A stretch of 64,000 nt of DNA. Origin: Diphasiastrum complanatum. Its lineage: Eukaryota > Streptophyta > Lycopodiopsida > Lycopodiales > Lycopodiaceae. Below are positions 1 to 12,071 of this stretch, piece by piece. Under the pieces are notes generated by a model that ran no database searches, was not told the DNA's origin, and worked only from the letters and a program-made list of their open reading frames with translations. Both the position numbers and the translations under genes were made by a program. The stretch lies in assembly GCA_029204225.1 (NCBI GenBank), contig CM055106.1, positions 46,237,180 through 46,301,179 of the forward strand, in the 5' to 3' direction. Position 1 is the stretch's first letter, and each line of letters begins with the position of its first letter.

Positions 1-616
1 CCGATCAGTTGACGATCAAGGACCGGAAAAGCACACCCTACCACCGCAAGCCAACGGTCAGGCTGAAAGCACGAACAAACAACTGGTAGGAATCCTAAGG
101 AAAACTGTATCAGACCGACAGAGGGATTGGGACAAGAAACTGTACTCGGCATTGTGGCCATATAATGTCACCTATAAGACCAGTACCAACCACACGTCCT
201 TTTTTCTAGTGTATGGCCAAGAATGTGTACTGCCAATAGTAGTAGAGCTTCCATCCTTGCGGTTTGCCATGAAGCATGACCTAGGAGAGAAAGAATCAAT
301 ACAACGCCGACTGGACACTTTACAAGACTTGGACGAGCACCGGATAGCTGCTTTAAATCACCAAGAAACCCATAAAAGACTCATGAAGGAAATTCATGAT
401 AGGAACATGCGCGATTACCAGTTCAAGCAGGGGCAGTTAGTGCTGTTCTATGACGCTAGACACGTGCTGATGCCTCAAAAGTTGGGGCCACGCTAGAACG
501 GTCCATATGCAATGGTGAAACTGTATGAAAATAACACGGTTAAGCTGGCAGAGTTAAATGGTGAAATTTTTAAGCATCGAACCAACATAAATAAGATAAA
601 AGCTTACCATAGTTAA
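1..616 (+). pseudogene. Ty3/Gypsy integrase, C-terminal part (window-edge fragment)
   Basis: The frame runs from about base 32, where the codons read PPQANGQAESTNKQL, the classic end of an integrase core that holds the catalytic Glu. It continues through ALWPYNVTYKTSTNHT and SLVYGQECVLPI-like residues to a C-terminal module ending KIKAYHS at 616. One stop lies at 494-496, where TAG replaces the Trp expected after LGPR. The N-terminal zinc finger and first two catalytic Asp residues lie before the window. This is the DNA-joining enzyme of a plant Gypsy element. The downstream extra RNase H points to the Tat lineage, which is an inference. The element is inactive. Confidence 0.88.
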
Positions 617-836
617 AGAGAAGCCGAAGTCACATATACAATATGTAACATCTTTTCATGTTCACCTTCTAAGATATCGGAGTGAACGACCTAGAAGCAT
701 CACGAATACTGGGAACACTCAGAGAATCAAAAGTAACCTTAGTGACCCTGTACATATACGCTGAACGGAAGGGTGCGAAAAACCCATACAAAAATTCACA
801 AAATCAAGAAAAATACAAAAAGATTATTGTTGTGAT

Positions 837-1510
837 ATGGAACTCACCCAAAAACTTGGGACATATACGTTGAAGGTAGATGGAGCCTGTAGACATTCGA
901 ATAGAGAAGGTGCCATAGGAGCAGTATAGCAGAATTCCAATGGGACTGAACTAGCCAGTATAGGAGTCCTATTAGGGAAAGGATTCACGAACAACACTGC
1001 CGAATACAAAGCCCTTCTAATCGGTCTACAAATGACCATGCGAGTTGCGCAAACTATAGGCAACATCCGAATTATGGGAGATTCACAACTCCTAATCCGA
1101 GGTATGACTGGCGTATACCGACTCAAAGCAGGACCTTACAGGCCTATGCAATTGCCATCAACGAATACACTAGAGAGTTTTCCCACATCGAATGGATGCA
1201 TATTCCATGAGCACAGAACCAACGTGCTGATAGTCTAGCTGCGATAGCCTATGACCATGATCATTATTGGCAATGTGAGCCAGGTAGGGTAGTCATTTTG
1301 CCCATAACCATTGCTACAGAGCTATGGACAATCCTGAAAGCCCAGGCATGGTATGGTGTTCGGTGGATCAGAAGTCTGATAAACCGAGCAGGTCTAGAGA
1401 ATCCCCAACTCCTAGGCCCATTACATCAGCTAATGAGCCATGAACTATCTAGAACTTGTTTTAGGTCACACCATAGGAGCATAACCCATGGGTTAATGCA
1501 CACGGCCTAA
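837..1510 (+). pseudogene. Additional RNase H-like domain downstream of Gypsy integrase (Tat-type aRNH)
   Basis: An ATG at 837 opens a frame with all four RNase H acidic landmarks: Asp in KVDGA, Glu in NTAEYKALL, Asp in GDSQLLI and Asp in RADSLA. There is a stop in GAV*QNS at about 927 and a frameshift near 1140; a further stop interrupts the last part at about 1210. The domain lies 220 bases downstream of the integrase end and is separate from the RT-linked RNase H. Plant Tat elements are known to carry an extra archaeal-type RNase H, in some lineages after the integrase. The reading frame after RADSLA continues to 1510 without recognised motifs. The assignment rests on motif spacing only. 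Confidence 0.68.
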
Positions 1511-1627
1511 GTACCCCTATCTTAGCACGAATCTGACAGATACACATGAAAGGAGAGAGGAGTGTACAGTTTAAAGAATTTTTGTACATTCAACAAATTG
1601 TATATTCATGTATATAAAACACAAGTG

Positions 1628-2625
1628 ATGGAATTCACTGCTGAAAAGAGTATGGAAGACCCACAGAGCAGTAATTAGCCCGACCAACGCCATAGAAAAC
1701 TGATGAGGTTCGTACTGAAGGAAGGACAGAGGACCGACATAGAAATCCAACATCTGAAAGAAGAATTAAAGAAACAAAAGAACCTACGAATCAGAGCCAC
1801 TAACGAGCTGGTTAGCACCAATAAGGAGCGAGATATTTGGAAGCAGAAGTACAATGACCTCAAGGAGGCTAATGACAGACGACAAATAAGCCATAGAGAG
1901 GGGTATAAAGGGTAGGAAAAGATCCTAGCCAACACCAAGGTGGAACTAGCTGCAACCGAAACTACCGTAGCCATGCTAGCTAGGCAGTTACATGAGTATC
2001 AGAGAAAAGAAGCTGCAAGAGGACCAATCAGGCCTCAGAGTTTCTGCAACCCTTTACCCGCTTACCTTGTGCACCGCAAGGAAATTTTGTCGGACAATTT
2101 GTTCTACAAAAACTTTGATGCTTACAGTTTATATCTATTGCCCATGGAGTTTCCGCTAGATGTCCAGGTTTTTGAGCTACGACCATCCACGAGTTCCGCC
2201 CTCATATTCACATGGCCACTCATCCCAGGTAGTTTTGAAAACTACAAAGATTCTTGCGAGAGCTTATGTAGGTTCTCAGTTGTTGCCACCAGAAAGATGA
2301 TATCATTAGATTGGTCGGTCACTATGTCTACTGCCTGCAGAATTGGTTACTACAACCTTGGGGCACTAAGACTAAATCCACTAGGATTCACCTTACCAAA
2401 TGGTGGTACAACCCCAATGAGTCCATGGAGTCAGGAGCGGACCTAGCATTGTACCTTCCAATGCGTGACAGAACTTCCAGGGAACGCAAAACCCTAAATG
2501 AGATGTTTTATTTTAAGTTCTTGAAAGGTGTCGATCCAGCCCTTGTGGATGTGGCAGAAGTGGACCTTAATTACATCAGGGAGTTGAAAAACCAACGGAC
2601 AAAAATGTGCAGGAATGCACTGTAA
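1628..2625 (+). pseudogene. Coiled-coil ORF downstream of Gypsy integrase and extra RNase H
   Basis: One frame starts at ATG 1628 and runs to about 2300, with in-frame TAG stops at 1676 and 1913. It then shifts to another frame that ends at 2625. The first part is rich in Lys, Glu and Leu with heptad spacing (IQHLKEELKKQKN, ELVSTNKERDIW, ELAATETTVAML), indicating a coiled coil of roughly 100 residues. The second half is Trp and Tyr rich (KWWYNPNES). It is on the same strand as the integrase and RNase H and follows them by about 120 bases, so it is probably an additional ORF of the same element. A misplaced gag is the alternative. Function unknown. Confidence 0.45.
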
Positions 2626-4870
2626 CCACCCACCTCACTATTATGCATCATACACTAGACACGGTATGGTGAGCATCTGTTGCAAGTCTCAGTTTTCTAT
2701 GCATACATCTTTATTGCATCTCTATAAAAACTCTGAGCTACATTTATACATTTGCTAATTTCTATGGGCATAAATGACTGTATAGACGCATAGTTGAGGG
2801 GGGGTTGAGAGAGGAAAAAGTGGGAACAAAAACAGTGCAGTGGGGTGGGGAGTGACTCCATCGCCCAATGGGTAAGGCACAGAAGAAAAATATATATATA
2901 AAAAGAAAAAGAAGAATAGAAAAAGAGAGAGAAAGAAAGACTGAGAAAAAAGTAAGAGAAAAAAGAAAAAAAAAAAAAAAAGACTTCAACTGTATGTATC
3001 AGATCTCGAACCAATTTGTGAGGATGAGTAACGCCTCGCACATCCATAAGAGGTGAGGACGATTTTCCTAATTGACTCCATAGACTAGTGGAAAACCAGT
3101 ACTTCCTACCATCTTGTGTATTGGATCTTAGGACAGTAAGTTGTCCTACATGGACTATTGTCAGAATATAGGGCTTGAGAGAAGAGTCAGTACAGAGAGG
3201 AGACTAGATGATTATTCCCTATTGAATCAGTTCTTAGAGAGTATAAGTTGAATATCTAAACAAAAAAAAAAAAAAAAAAATTGGTAATAACCATTTTGGA
3301 CCAGTTTCAGAGTTGGGGCATCAAAGCCTCATTGCGTATGCATTCACACACACATCAATGACATGGTATTAGACACAATACTAATGAATTGCATCCAAAT
3401 CATCCCATCTCCAATCCTGAGATTTGCATTTGCATATCCCTCCATGCATGGGTCCGAAAGTGGGCATTGCCTTACATCGGATAGAATTGGGAGCATTTGC
3501 CATTCAGGTCACAAGTAGGTTTTTGCAGATATGAAGACACCAAACTGTTCAAAGATGTTGTGGTTAAATCCAATCCGGTTGCAGGTGGATCCTAAGGCTA
3601 AATCAATGGCCTTTGGGTAGGAAGCTGTTGAAGACATCTTACCAACTCACTGTGGTTAGCATCAACTGGTGTTGAGCCCACTAACTTGATCCACCACCAG
3701 AAGCTGGTCTGCAAAACCAGAAACTCTGGGTCCGCCGTATGGGGACCATACTACCCAGTGGTAGTCGCCAATGTTAGCCGATATTTTTGCATGGAAAATC
3801 GGACTAATATTGAAGTTTAAGTTTGCAATAATTGAAAAAACCGGCATGGAAAACCCGGTTATTAGAAAAAAAAAAATTGGCACAAATTTGCCTTAGAACT
3901 GGGTCCCAGCCCGTCCTAAAGTGGCTAGAAACAGTTTAAAAGTAAGAAACTGACTTTCGAAAAAATCGTCAAAAATATTTTGTGGTCAAGTTTTGTAAGA
4001 CCGAGCCAAAAGTGTCGGTCCACCTAGAATTGGGTCCCAGCCCGTCCTAAATGAGGCTAGAGCAAATTTTGCGACCTTAGAAATGGCCGATAAATATTTT
4101 ACGGCTTTTCAAAAAAATGCCAGTTGTAAAAAAATAGCCGGTATCACCGTGCTAAAATCTCACCATGTACGGAGTCCATTTTTACTAATATATGATCAGT
4201 CAGTGTATTTTTCAGAGAAATCGTGTTGTCATGGGAGCCCTAGTCATGAATGCCGGAAAAGTCAACCACAGAAGAAAAAATTGAGAAAGAAAAGTTTCGG
4301 GTAAAAACGGGACCAAAAAATATGGATTCAGTGTCAAGGAGTCATAGAAACCTTAACGACAAATTGGGCAATTTACGGACAATTAACGAAATATGTGAGC
4401 CAAGTGGTTACCCAACAGGCCAAAAACCCAAACAAATGAGCAGTAGGCGCACGACCCTTGAAAAATCGAAGGAAGGCCGAAAACACAGGTACCCAAAGAA
4501 AAACGAAGGCCGCCTACTAAAAATAGGGGTTGAAAAAAGGCCTCACCCAAAATTTGGATATTAAATGCCAAAACACCTTGGAGGCTAAAATATTTGAGAG
4601 GTACACCCACTAGCCATTGACATTTTGGGCTTCTAGGATGTACAAAAGGGGACACTTAAATGGCCTCCCTAGCCTTTGACAAAAATGGCATCTTGGCTAG
4701 TTTTGGAAGAGGGCCTTGAATGCACCACGCCCCCACTCTCTTATGGAGGCCACTAGGTGTACTATCAAATGGGTTGAGGACAAATGGCAAAGAGGGCTTG
4801 AAGGGCATGAAAATTGGCAAAGCCTCATTTTGAAAAGGGACACTTGGGATTTACTCTAAAAGGAGGCCAC
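2626..4870. other. Non-coding spacer, probably the 3' end or LTR of the Gypsy element
   Basis: No gene is seen. There is an A/G-rich tract at about 2875-2985 ending in a long A run, an A18 run near 3263-3280 and a shorter one near 3870. LTR ends could not be placed because no second copy lies in the window. Short ORFs here look like chance frames. Confidence 0.4.
3894..4062 (+). repeat. Short direct duplication about 130 bases apart
   Basis: The block GGGTCCCAGCCCGTCCTAAA occurs at about 3900 and again at about 4030, each followed by a GGCTAGA-like stretch. Similar A/T-rich sequence follows both copies, so the unit may be about 130 bases. No coding content. Confidence 0.7.
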
Positions 4871-5660
4871 TCTTTGTGTTAAGATATAGTTGGATGATAG
4901 TTAGCTAATAATGTGATAGTGAGTTGATGGTGATAGTTGGACTTGATGAGTGTGATGTGATTGTAGAATGCCATGTTCATTGAGAGTGTCATTATATTGA
5001 GAGTTAGTTAGAAGTCATTCGAGTTGGAAGTCATGTTGGTTGAGAGTCTTTTGGAGTGTGAGTTTGTTTGTTTGAGGGAGCTTCTGATTTAGTTCCATTT
5101 TGTGTTTAATGTTGCTCAAGGTTAGTATTACTTTGATGTTTGTTGCTTTGTGTAGTGCTTGAAGTTGGATGTTTGCAATGTGCATTAGTGATGTTGGAAG
5201 TGATGCTGATTTTGAGAGGGATGGAGTAGTTGGAAGAGTGCATTGTTGAGTTCCATTGGTGGTGAGTAGGGTGTTTCTTACCATGCTTGTTTAGGGGTTG
5301 TGATGGATTGAAAGGATTTTGATAGTAATGTTGCTTTGGAGGTACTGTTTGAAGTTGGAGTGATTGGTTGTATGATTTGTTTGTGCGATGGTAAGGAGGA
5401 AGTCCTTTAATTAGTGGTTTGATTAAGGTATTATAGGGTTTTTGAGTGATTGAACGTTTGCATTTGGGAGTGGGTTAAATGCTTGATTGGATGTAGTTGC
5501 TTGAGTTTACAAATTGATACATGAAAGAGGCATGGTCGCACTTATGAGTCAATGTTTTGGTGGGGGACGAATGGAGGTCAGTGTTTTGGAGTTGTTAGCT
5601 ACTTACTTGCAAATTGATAGAGGTTGTGCCAAAATTTGCGAAGTAGGAGGTTGAGAGTGG
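4871..5660 (+). other. G/T-rich, C-poor tract without a gene
   Basis: About 800 bases in which the + strand is made almost wholly of G, T and A, with words such as AGTTGGA, GAGAGT and TTGATG recurring. C is visibly scarce. No coding frame with recognisable motifs is present. Confidence 0.6.
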
Positions 5661-5739
5661 AATCATCGTTTGAATGTCTTGTTGGGGAGTGATTCTAATC
5701 ATGTTGGAAGGAGTGAAGGATGTCTTGCAATACCATTTG

Positions 5740-6450
5740 CGCAAGTAAAAATCAGAGGTGGAACACCATCAACGGTTTGCCAACGACTTGCAGCCACACT
5801 CGAATTCCGCAATCACTTACTCTATGCCCTGCATGCTGTACAGTTGGAGGTTATTTGGTTTTTGTATCCTAGCTTGAGCTGTGTGAGGCCTACATGCAAC
5901 TCATTGGTCTGGTCTTGCCTCCATCAAGTGTCTCTGGAGTGCCTACAACCTTGCTGCGTGGTCTGTGCCCTGACTCTGCCTGTGGCAGTTCTTCTCCGTG
6001 GTTCCTCCTCACTGATCCTGCAGTTTCACGCTGCCTCCGCCCTCTGGGTGCTCGTTGAATGCCTCCTACACGCCCTTCCTGCCTCATCACTGCCCTATTT
6101 GCCCTGCAATCTGTCTCACCTACTTCTGCTCTCTGGGTGCTCGTTGAATGCCTCCTACACGCCCTCGCTACCTCATCGCTGCCCTGCTTGACCTCTGTTC
6201 TGCCCTGCTAGCCCTGCGATCTGCCCACTGCCTCACTTGTGTGTGTGCTCACTGGACGCCTCAGACAATCTGTCTGCGACCCTGCATCTGTAACATTAAA
6301 AAAAAACACAATCAGACTTGCGTCTGTTGCAGTTCCTCATTGTCTGGCCAATCAATTGTCTGCTTGTACGACCTCTCTAGCTCCTCGCTACCTGTCCATG
6401 GCTGCCACTTGTCTGTCCAGTCCTGGCCATCGTTGACACAGAGGATTTAT
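5740..6450 (+). repeat. C/T-rich tract with an 89-base tandem duplication
   Basis: The strand composition flips to C and T. The block CTCTGGGTGCTCGTTGAATG begins at 6042 and again at 6131, so about 60 bases are repeated with an 89-base period. Open frames here encode only Cys, Leu, Ser and Pro-rich strings created by this composition and are not called as genes. Confidence 0.65.
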
Positions 6451-8931
6451 GTATGACAAATCAGATTGGCTCAACAGTAAACCGATATATCTGTCATTGC
6501 CAGTGTTCCATCCCTGCCAGCTGAGTTTTACCATTCACTATGGAGATCAAAAGAGATCTTGTTGCCATGGAGTATGGTCCTAAGTGGCCTACATTTGTCT
6601 AGAATCTGCTTGGCCATCGCTATGTCTGCAACCCATCTATTTGCAACCTGAATTTTCCATAGCGACCTATGACAATGTTCTGTAGTTGCCTTCCCGTTGG
6701 TCTCACCATGTATCCAACCACCACTGGCAAAACCAGTAGAAAACAGCAAAGGGATTGGGTTTGAAGGAGTGAAGAAGCATTCATGACTAAGGGGTTCTTG
6801 CGGCAAACCGGCTACCTAGCTATACACTGAGGTATGGTTTTACTTCACCTCGGTCGTTTTTTTATAGACTTTATTTCTGTACTTACTTGCTTTCCGTAGG
6901 AATACGCATGCTTAAAGTCCTTACTTGCATTCGGCTATTGAGTGAATGGTCTGTGTAGGATGCTGAAAAATCATTTTGTATTGCGGTTAGAATTGTTACA
7001 AGAATCATAGTTGTAGCATACTAGTACTATGTGATGTGTTTGATACTTTAGAACTTCATCATGTCAATGATTCCGCATCTACCATGTTCCTACCATGACA
7101 TAATCATTTGGGAGTCTCTTCCTAAAAGAGTGAAAATTGAAGTGTCATGTCTGTGTGTAAAGTGTCGGTTTTCCGTAGCCTTCATCATTCCAAATTAAGT
7201 CATAGTTTCGTTTTCGCATGTATCTGTATTATGAGCACCGGACTATTCTTTTGGGTTAGAATTTCGAAGGTGAGCTTATATTCTATCAAAGTAGGGAAAC
7301 GGTTTTCTGATATGTGATAACTGAATTGTTGTATGTCGTGACTAGAATAGCAGGAGCCTTAGCATTTTTTACCTTTGTCGTTCTCCGTCAGTATTCAAAA
7401 AACTTACTACATACTCTAGTAGAGGAGGCAAGTGATTTCTGATAGTATGCATCAGTATTATGAAACCAGCATTTTTCACTGTTAGAGCAGTTGTGTATTG
7501 CAGTTCGGTAGCATGAGAAAATGTTTTTCTTCATAGTAAATGCATTTGGTTGTTGGTCGATCTATAAACTAGTTGACATACAACATTATTGATAATTTGT
7601 GGAAATCGTCAAGTTGGAATCGTTTGTTCGTCATTTATGAAGCGTATCAACAGGATCCGACCTCTGTGAAACACCAGAGCGGGTCGTCCACCAACCGTGG
7701 TTGAAAAACACCACCTTGGTTAAAGCATCACACCTGTCGTCAGGTACTGTCTAACGAAATACCTAGACCCGACGGCCGGTGAAAATACCGCCGCTTAGCA
7801 AACAAAGCGGTGCATATAACTTGCACCCCACGAGCACATCATAGACAGTAAATCGGTTTCCAGTCCATGTAAGATTTTTACTAATGTAAGTCGAATTCAA
7901 TGGGGAAAGAGATATTAGCAAGATCCTAACGTGAATTAGTGATCAGAAGTTTTCATGAAACCGAAAAAGCTAGTGAATCATTGCACCAAAAGTGCTAGCA
8001 CCCCCTCCTTGCAACCGTATCTCTGAGAGCCTGGAAAACTCTCATCGGTTGGGGAGCACGGGGCAATAGAGAGGGCCATCAGGGTTGGAAGTCGCAAATC
8101 CTCTGTTGCTCACGTAGGGCCGAACCACCATTAGAGGTGGGACCCTTTGACCCTTTTAGGACGTTTTGGCTGGACCAACCCCCCATAAAAAATGGCTCTA
8201 ACAACAATTTTTCCAATAAAATTGGACTGTTTTTTTTTTTTTATTGACTGGTTTGGCATTACTCCATTAATATTGACAAAACTATCCAAACTCAGAACAT
8301 GAAATTATATGAATGAAAATCTTACTAATAGGATTTCAAAAACTCTTAAACTGTATTCAACCAGATTTTTTTTAGCTCGGATAAAGAGTTTTGTCACCAT
8401 TCATTCTGTCTGGCCATTTCATACTATTTGCAAATTTTCAATTCAATTATGACGAGTATCTTGCACAAATGTTCACTTGACCCATTTCTAATTATCAGTA
8501 TCGATTAGAAATTTATCAGACAAGTAAATGATTCAAATTTTACTTAAATATGAAATTCAACAAATTCCATTTTAACTTTCAATCTAAGAGTACCATACTC
8601 CAAAAGTTAAGTTGATATTACAGTAACAACTATTGGCAGATTTATTGCGGTTTTTTTGTCAATTTTAAATTATCTAGTACTGGAAAATAATCTAGTCTTA
8701 GTGAAAACAACGTGACTAACTTTGACTGGTATACTCAGTTTAGTCAATTCACTAATCTAAACTGATTCCATAGATAACGGAAAAATGACCGAAATTTTGA
8801 TTTTTCAGAAAAACTCAATTTTTGGTTCATTTTACATAATTCAAAAGATTCTGACGAAAATATTGTTAATACAAAAGGCAATCGAAATTGAAAAATTGAA
8901 ATATTGTTCGATTCCTAATGTTACTAAAACC
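6451..8931. other. Spacer with no recognised gene
   Basis: The first part is mixed composition, 7640-8180 is richer in G and C with several short inverted repeats, and 8200-8930 is A/T rich. No coding, RNA or LTR signature was recognised. Confidence 0.5.
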
Positions 8932-9006
8932 AATGTCCAACTGGCATGCAAAGCACACTACATCGTTAAAAAAAATGTCCAACTAGCATGCAAAGCACAC
9001 TACATC
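8932..9006 (+). repeat. Two-copy 42-base tandem repeat
   Basis: The words AATGTCCAACTGGCATGCAA at 8932 and AATGTCCAACTAGCATGCAA at 8974 start two near-identical units that both continue to ACTACATC. The repeat lies at the end of a short A/T-rich open frame that is not convincing as a gene. Confidence 0.8.
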
Positions 9007-9243
9007 AGTTAGAAAATATCATTACTGAAGTTTTTATGAAATTTGTTAGCCAATATCACTAATTTGTGACCCAACTGTCAGAGCACATGCGTATGACCAC
9101 TCAAATCGACTGTAAATCCCTCATGCATGTCAGAGTCATACTGAGAATCAACATGCAATCAATCCATGCAAGCACAGTACCTAGGAAAGCATACTAGAAG
9201 GCCATTTAAGTCATAACAAGAATACATATCTAAAGATTTTCTA

Positions 9244-9596
9244 GACATAGTTCATACTGATATATGTGGCTTGATGCAGACACTATTACTGCTTGGTGCA
9301 AAATTCTTTATTACATTAATTGATGATTATTCTAAAAGAACTGTTGTATATTTTATTAAGCACAAATCTAAAGCTTTCCAATTTTTCAAAAAGTACAAAC
9401 ATCATGTAGAGTTGCAGACAAGTAAAAGAATTAAAGCTTTCAAGAGCGACAATGGTAGTGAATACATCTCAAATGTATTCAAGGATTACTATTCATGGCG
9501 ACTAGTATCAAACAACAATTTGTTGCTTCCTATTCTCCATAGTCGAATGGACTTGCCGAAAGAAAGAACAAGACCTTAGTCAAGTCTACCAAATGC
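9244..9596 (+). pseudogene. Ty1/Copia integrase core fragment
   Basis: The frame shows HTDICG-like TDICG, FITLIDDYSKRTVVYF, and KSDNGSEY, which hold the two catalytic Asp residues. After a frameshift near 9500, SNGLAERKNKTL holds the catalytic Glu, with one stop just before it. The zinc-binding N-terminus and the whole polymerase are missing. The fragment passes in frame into a gag piece at about 9600, an order never used by an intact Copia element. Confidence 0.85.
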
Positions 9597-9965
9597 ATGA
9601 TCGCTCATCCTTTGCTCAAACCAGAAGGTGATGCAGCTATCATCACCAAATGGAGACTGAGAGATGGCAAGGCCTTTGCCATGATCACTCTCAATATCAA
9701 GGATACACAAATCAACCATATATGTGCTGCTCAGACTGCCAAGGATGTTTGGAACATCCTAGCAACCCTCTACGATATCAGGGACGTGACTTTTAAGCTT
9801 CACTTGAGGAAGAAATTCCTCACCCTGAGAATGTCTGACAGTGTTTCGAGTCATCTCAACACTTTCAAAAATCTTATGGAGCAAATGACTGCAACTGGCT
9901 CAATCATAGAAGATTTTGATGCTATTATGACCGCTATCTCATTCCTACAATTCTCCAGAAAGTAG
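9597..9965 (+). pseudogene. Ty1/Copia gag (UBN2-type) fragment
   Basis: About 120 residues resemble the Copia capsid: GKAFAMITLNIKDTQINHI, AKDVWNILATLYD, LRKKFLTLRMSD and HLNTFKNLMEQM. The N-terminus and the zinc knuckle are absent. The fragment continues in frame from the integrase piece upstream and ends where sequence shared with the LTR of element 1 begins. Confidence 0.85.
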
Positions 9966-10628
9966 ACAGACAATACTGATCTACATTATAGATTAATACA
10001 AAATTTAACAAAACTAAACCAATGTACAAAATTGATAAAACAGGTGAATGAGATACACAAGCGATAGCAGACAGTAATTCATTCAAGATCAGACAAAATT
10101 AAGAATGATATGTGCATAATAGCTACAGTATCATCTATTGATCCTCTTGATTTTGAGCACCGTATGATAGTCCCACACAGCACATTGGCATGAGAGAAAA
10201 TAGTGTTCTCTCACGAGTAACGTCTCGCTTACTAGTGGACTTCTTGGATCTCTGTAGATCTTGCTTACAAAATTGTCTCGCTCACAGGTGGACTCCTATT
10301 CTGTATATTTTCTGCTACTATATGTATTTTATACATCTAGTAATTGCATACATTCATAGCAGCATCTCTGATTAGATAGATTAAACAATCTATAACTAAT
10401 CATGGATTACAAGAATGGTGGGTTAGGCACTCGTGTCGCTTCAAGTCGTTTGACTTTCACATTTTCTGGCTTTCTCCTGTTGTGTCACGAACATTTTCCT
10501 TTCGCAAATATTTCGCATTCGTGTCTTTTTGTTAGGATGTTCGCGAACATTTTCGCTTCATGTCTTTTCATCAAACTGAGAGTTGAAAGCTATCAAAGCT
10601 TTGGTAATAGAAACGTTTTGTTTCTTCA
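9935..10628 (-). repeat. Element 1 3' LTR (outer end truncated)
   Basis: This matches 14440-15256 along its length apart from substitutions and the indel. It ends on the internal side at ...TTTCTTCA (10628), directly next to the end of the pol reading frame. The outer end is lost where it meets the gag fragment; the shared word CATTCCTACAA at the junction suggests microhomology. Confidence 0.75.
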
Positions 10629-12071
10629 GCTCTCTCTCAAAGCGTGGTAGCTTGATGACTCCAAGACTGCTCCTCTGTTGCTCGAACAAACCTTTGTCTA
10701 AGGCCTTTGTGAAAATGTCAGCCACCATCTCCTTTGTTCCAATGAAAATAGTCTGCAGCATCTTCTTCCCGACAGATCCCTTATCAAGTGATACTTCATT
10801 GCAATGTGTTTCGTCCTTGAGTGAAACACATGATCTTTTGTTAGATGTATTGTCCATCTGCAAAACCAAATGTTCATTTCTTGTTTCGCCCAGTTCGTCA
10901 CGAAACTGTTTGAGCCAAATGATTTCATTGGTCATCTTTGTTGTTGCAACGTACTCTGCTTTGCAGGATGACTGAGCCACAACGGTCTAACCCAAAGAAT
11001 TGTTGCTCCTGATGCGATGGTGCATCCTAGTGAGACACTTTTGCAGTCGTCCTTAAGAGATGCCTAGCTAGCATCACTGTAGGAAAGCATCTGGAACCCT
11101 GCATCATGAGAATAATAGAAACCAAAATCTTTCGTTAATTGAAGGTATTGCAAAATTCATTTCGCAATCTTCCAATGAGTTGAGCCTGGATTCGTACAGA
11201 ATTGGCTCATCTTGAACACGGCACAATGTCAGGACGTGCGTTATCTACAAGCTATATCAGTGATCCGATCAACTTCCTGTATGGGTGTAAGCTCCATCAT
11301 TTCTCTTTCTTCTTCAATCTTCGAATAGTCTTCATTCGTCAAGACTATTCCTGCAAGCATTGGAGTATTTGCTCCTTTTCAACTTAGCATCCCGAAATCT
11401 TCTAGGATTTTTTGGGTATATATGGACTGATGAAGATACAATTTACCTCCCTCATAGTCCCTGTCAATCTGTAAGCCAAGATAACATCTGGCTTCTCCCA
11501 GGTCTGCAATCTCGAAATGTTTCGAGATGTCATACTTCACCTCAGCAATAAGCTCCTCACTCTTGCAGAATATCAAAGTGTCGTCCACCTATACAGCTAC
11601 AATGATGATCTTTCCATTTGTGATTCTTACATAAACATTCGAATCAGCTATTAGTGGCTTGAATCCCAAGGATTTCAGGGCTTGATCTTTTTTCTTATAC
11701 CACTGTCGCGCTGATTGCTTCAGACCGTAGGTACTCCTGTGCATTCTGCATGCATAAGTAGGAAGTGAATTCGAGATGTATCCTGGAGGTTGATCCATGT
11801 AGACTTCTTTGTCTAGCTCGCCATGCAAGAATGTTGTCTTCTCGTCCACGATGTGAATCCTAAGATCATAAGCAACTGTATATGCAAATAGTAAATGTAG
11901 GGACAAATGTTTCACGACAGGAGAAAAGGTCTGAGCATAGTCAATATCATATCTTTGAGAAAAACCCTTCGCTACAAGTCTAGCTTTATACTTAGAAATA
12001 TCTCCATTCGGTCCATACTTCAACTTGTATACCCACTTGCATTTAACAATCTTTCGCTTATCTGGTAATGG
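10629..12071 (-). pseudogene. Element 1 reverse transcriptase and RNase H
   Basis: Read on the minus strand, the RT begins with KCKWVYKLK, continues through SKYKARLVAKGFSQ and FSPVVKH to EVYMDQPPGYIS and YGLKQSARQWY. The catalytic YVDD is changed to *VDD at 11589 because TAT became TAG. The frame resumes with DDTLIFCKSEEL and LGLQIDRDYEGG (11379-11588). RNase H appears as SSCKAEYVATTKMTNEIIWL and ADIFTKALDK (10558-10980). Other stops and frameshifts lie between 10980 and 11379. The enzyme is dead. Confidence 0.85.

Noticed and set aside
5670-6456. Cys/Leu-rich frames of 100-170 codons
   Set aside because: The composition is produced by C/T-rich tandem repeats; there is no motif, and several frames overlap in the same way.
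7640-8180. G/C-richer stretch with small hairpins considered as an RNA gene
   Set aside because: No tRNA boxes, rRNA words or known RNA consensus could be matched.
10558-10650. Extension of the element 1 RNase H frame to 10558
   Set aside because: The last residues lie inside the 3' LTR, so the native end of the protein is probably near 10630.
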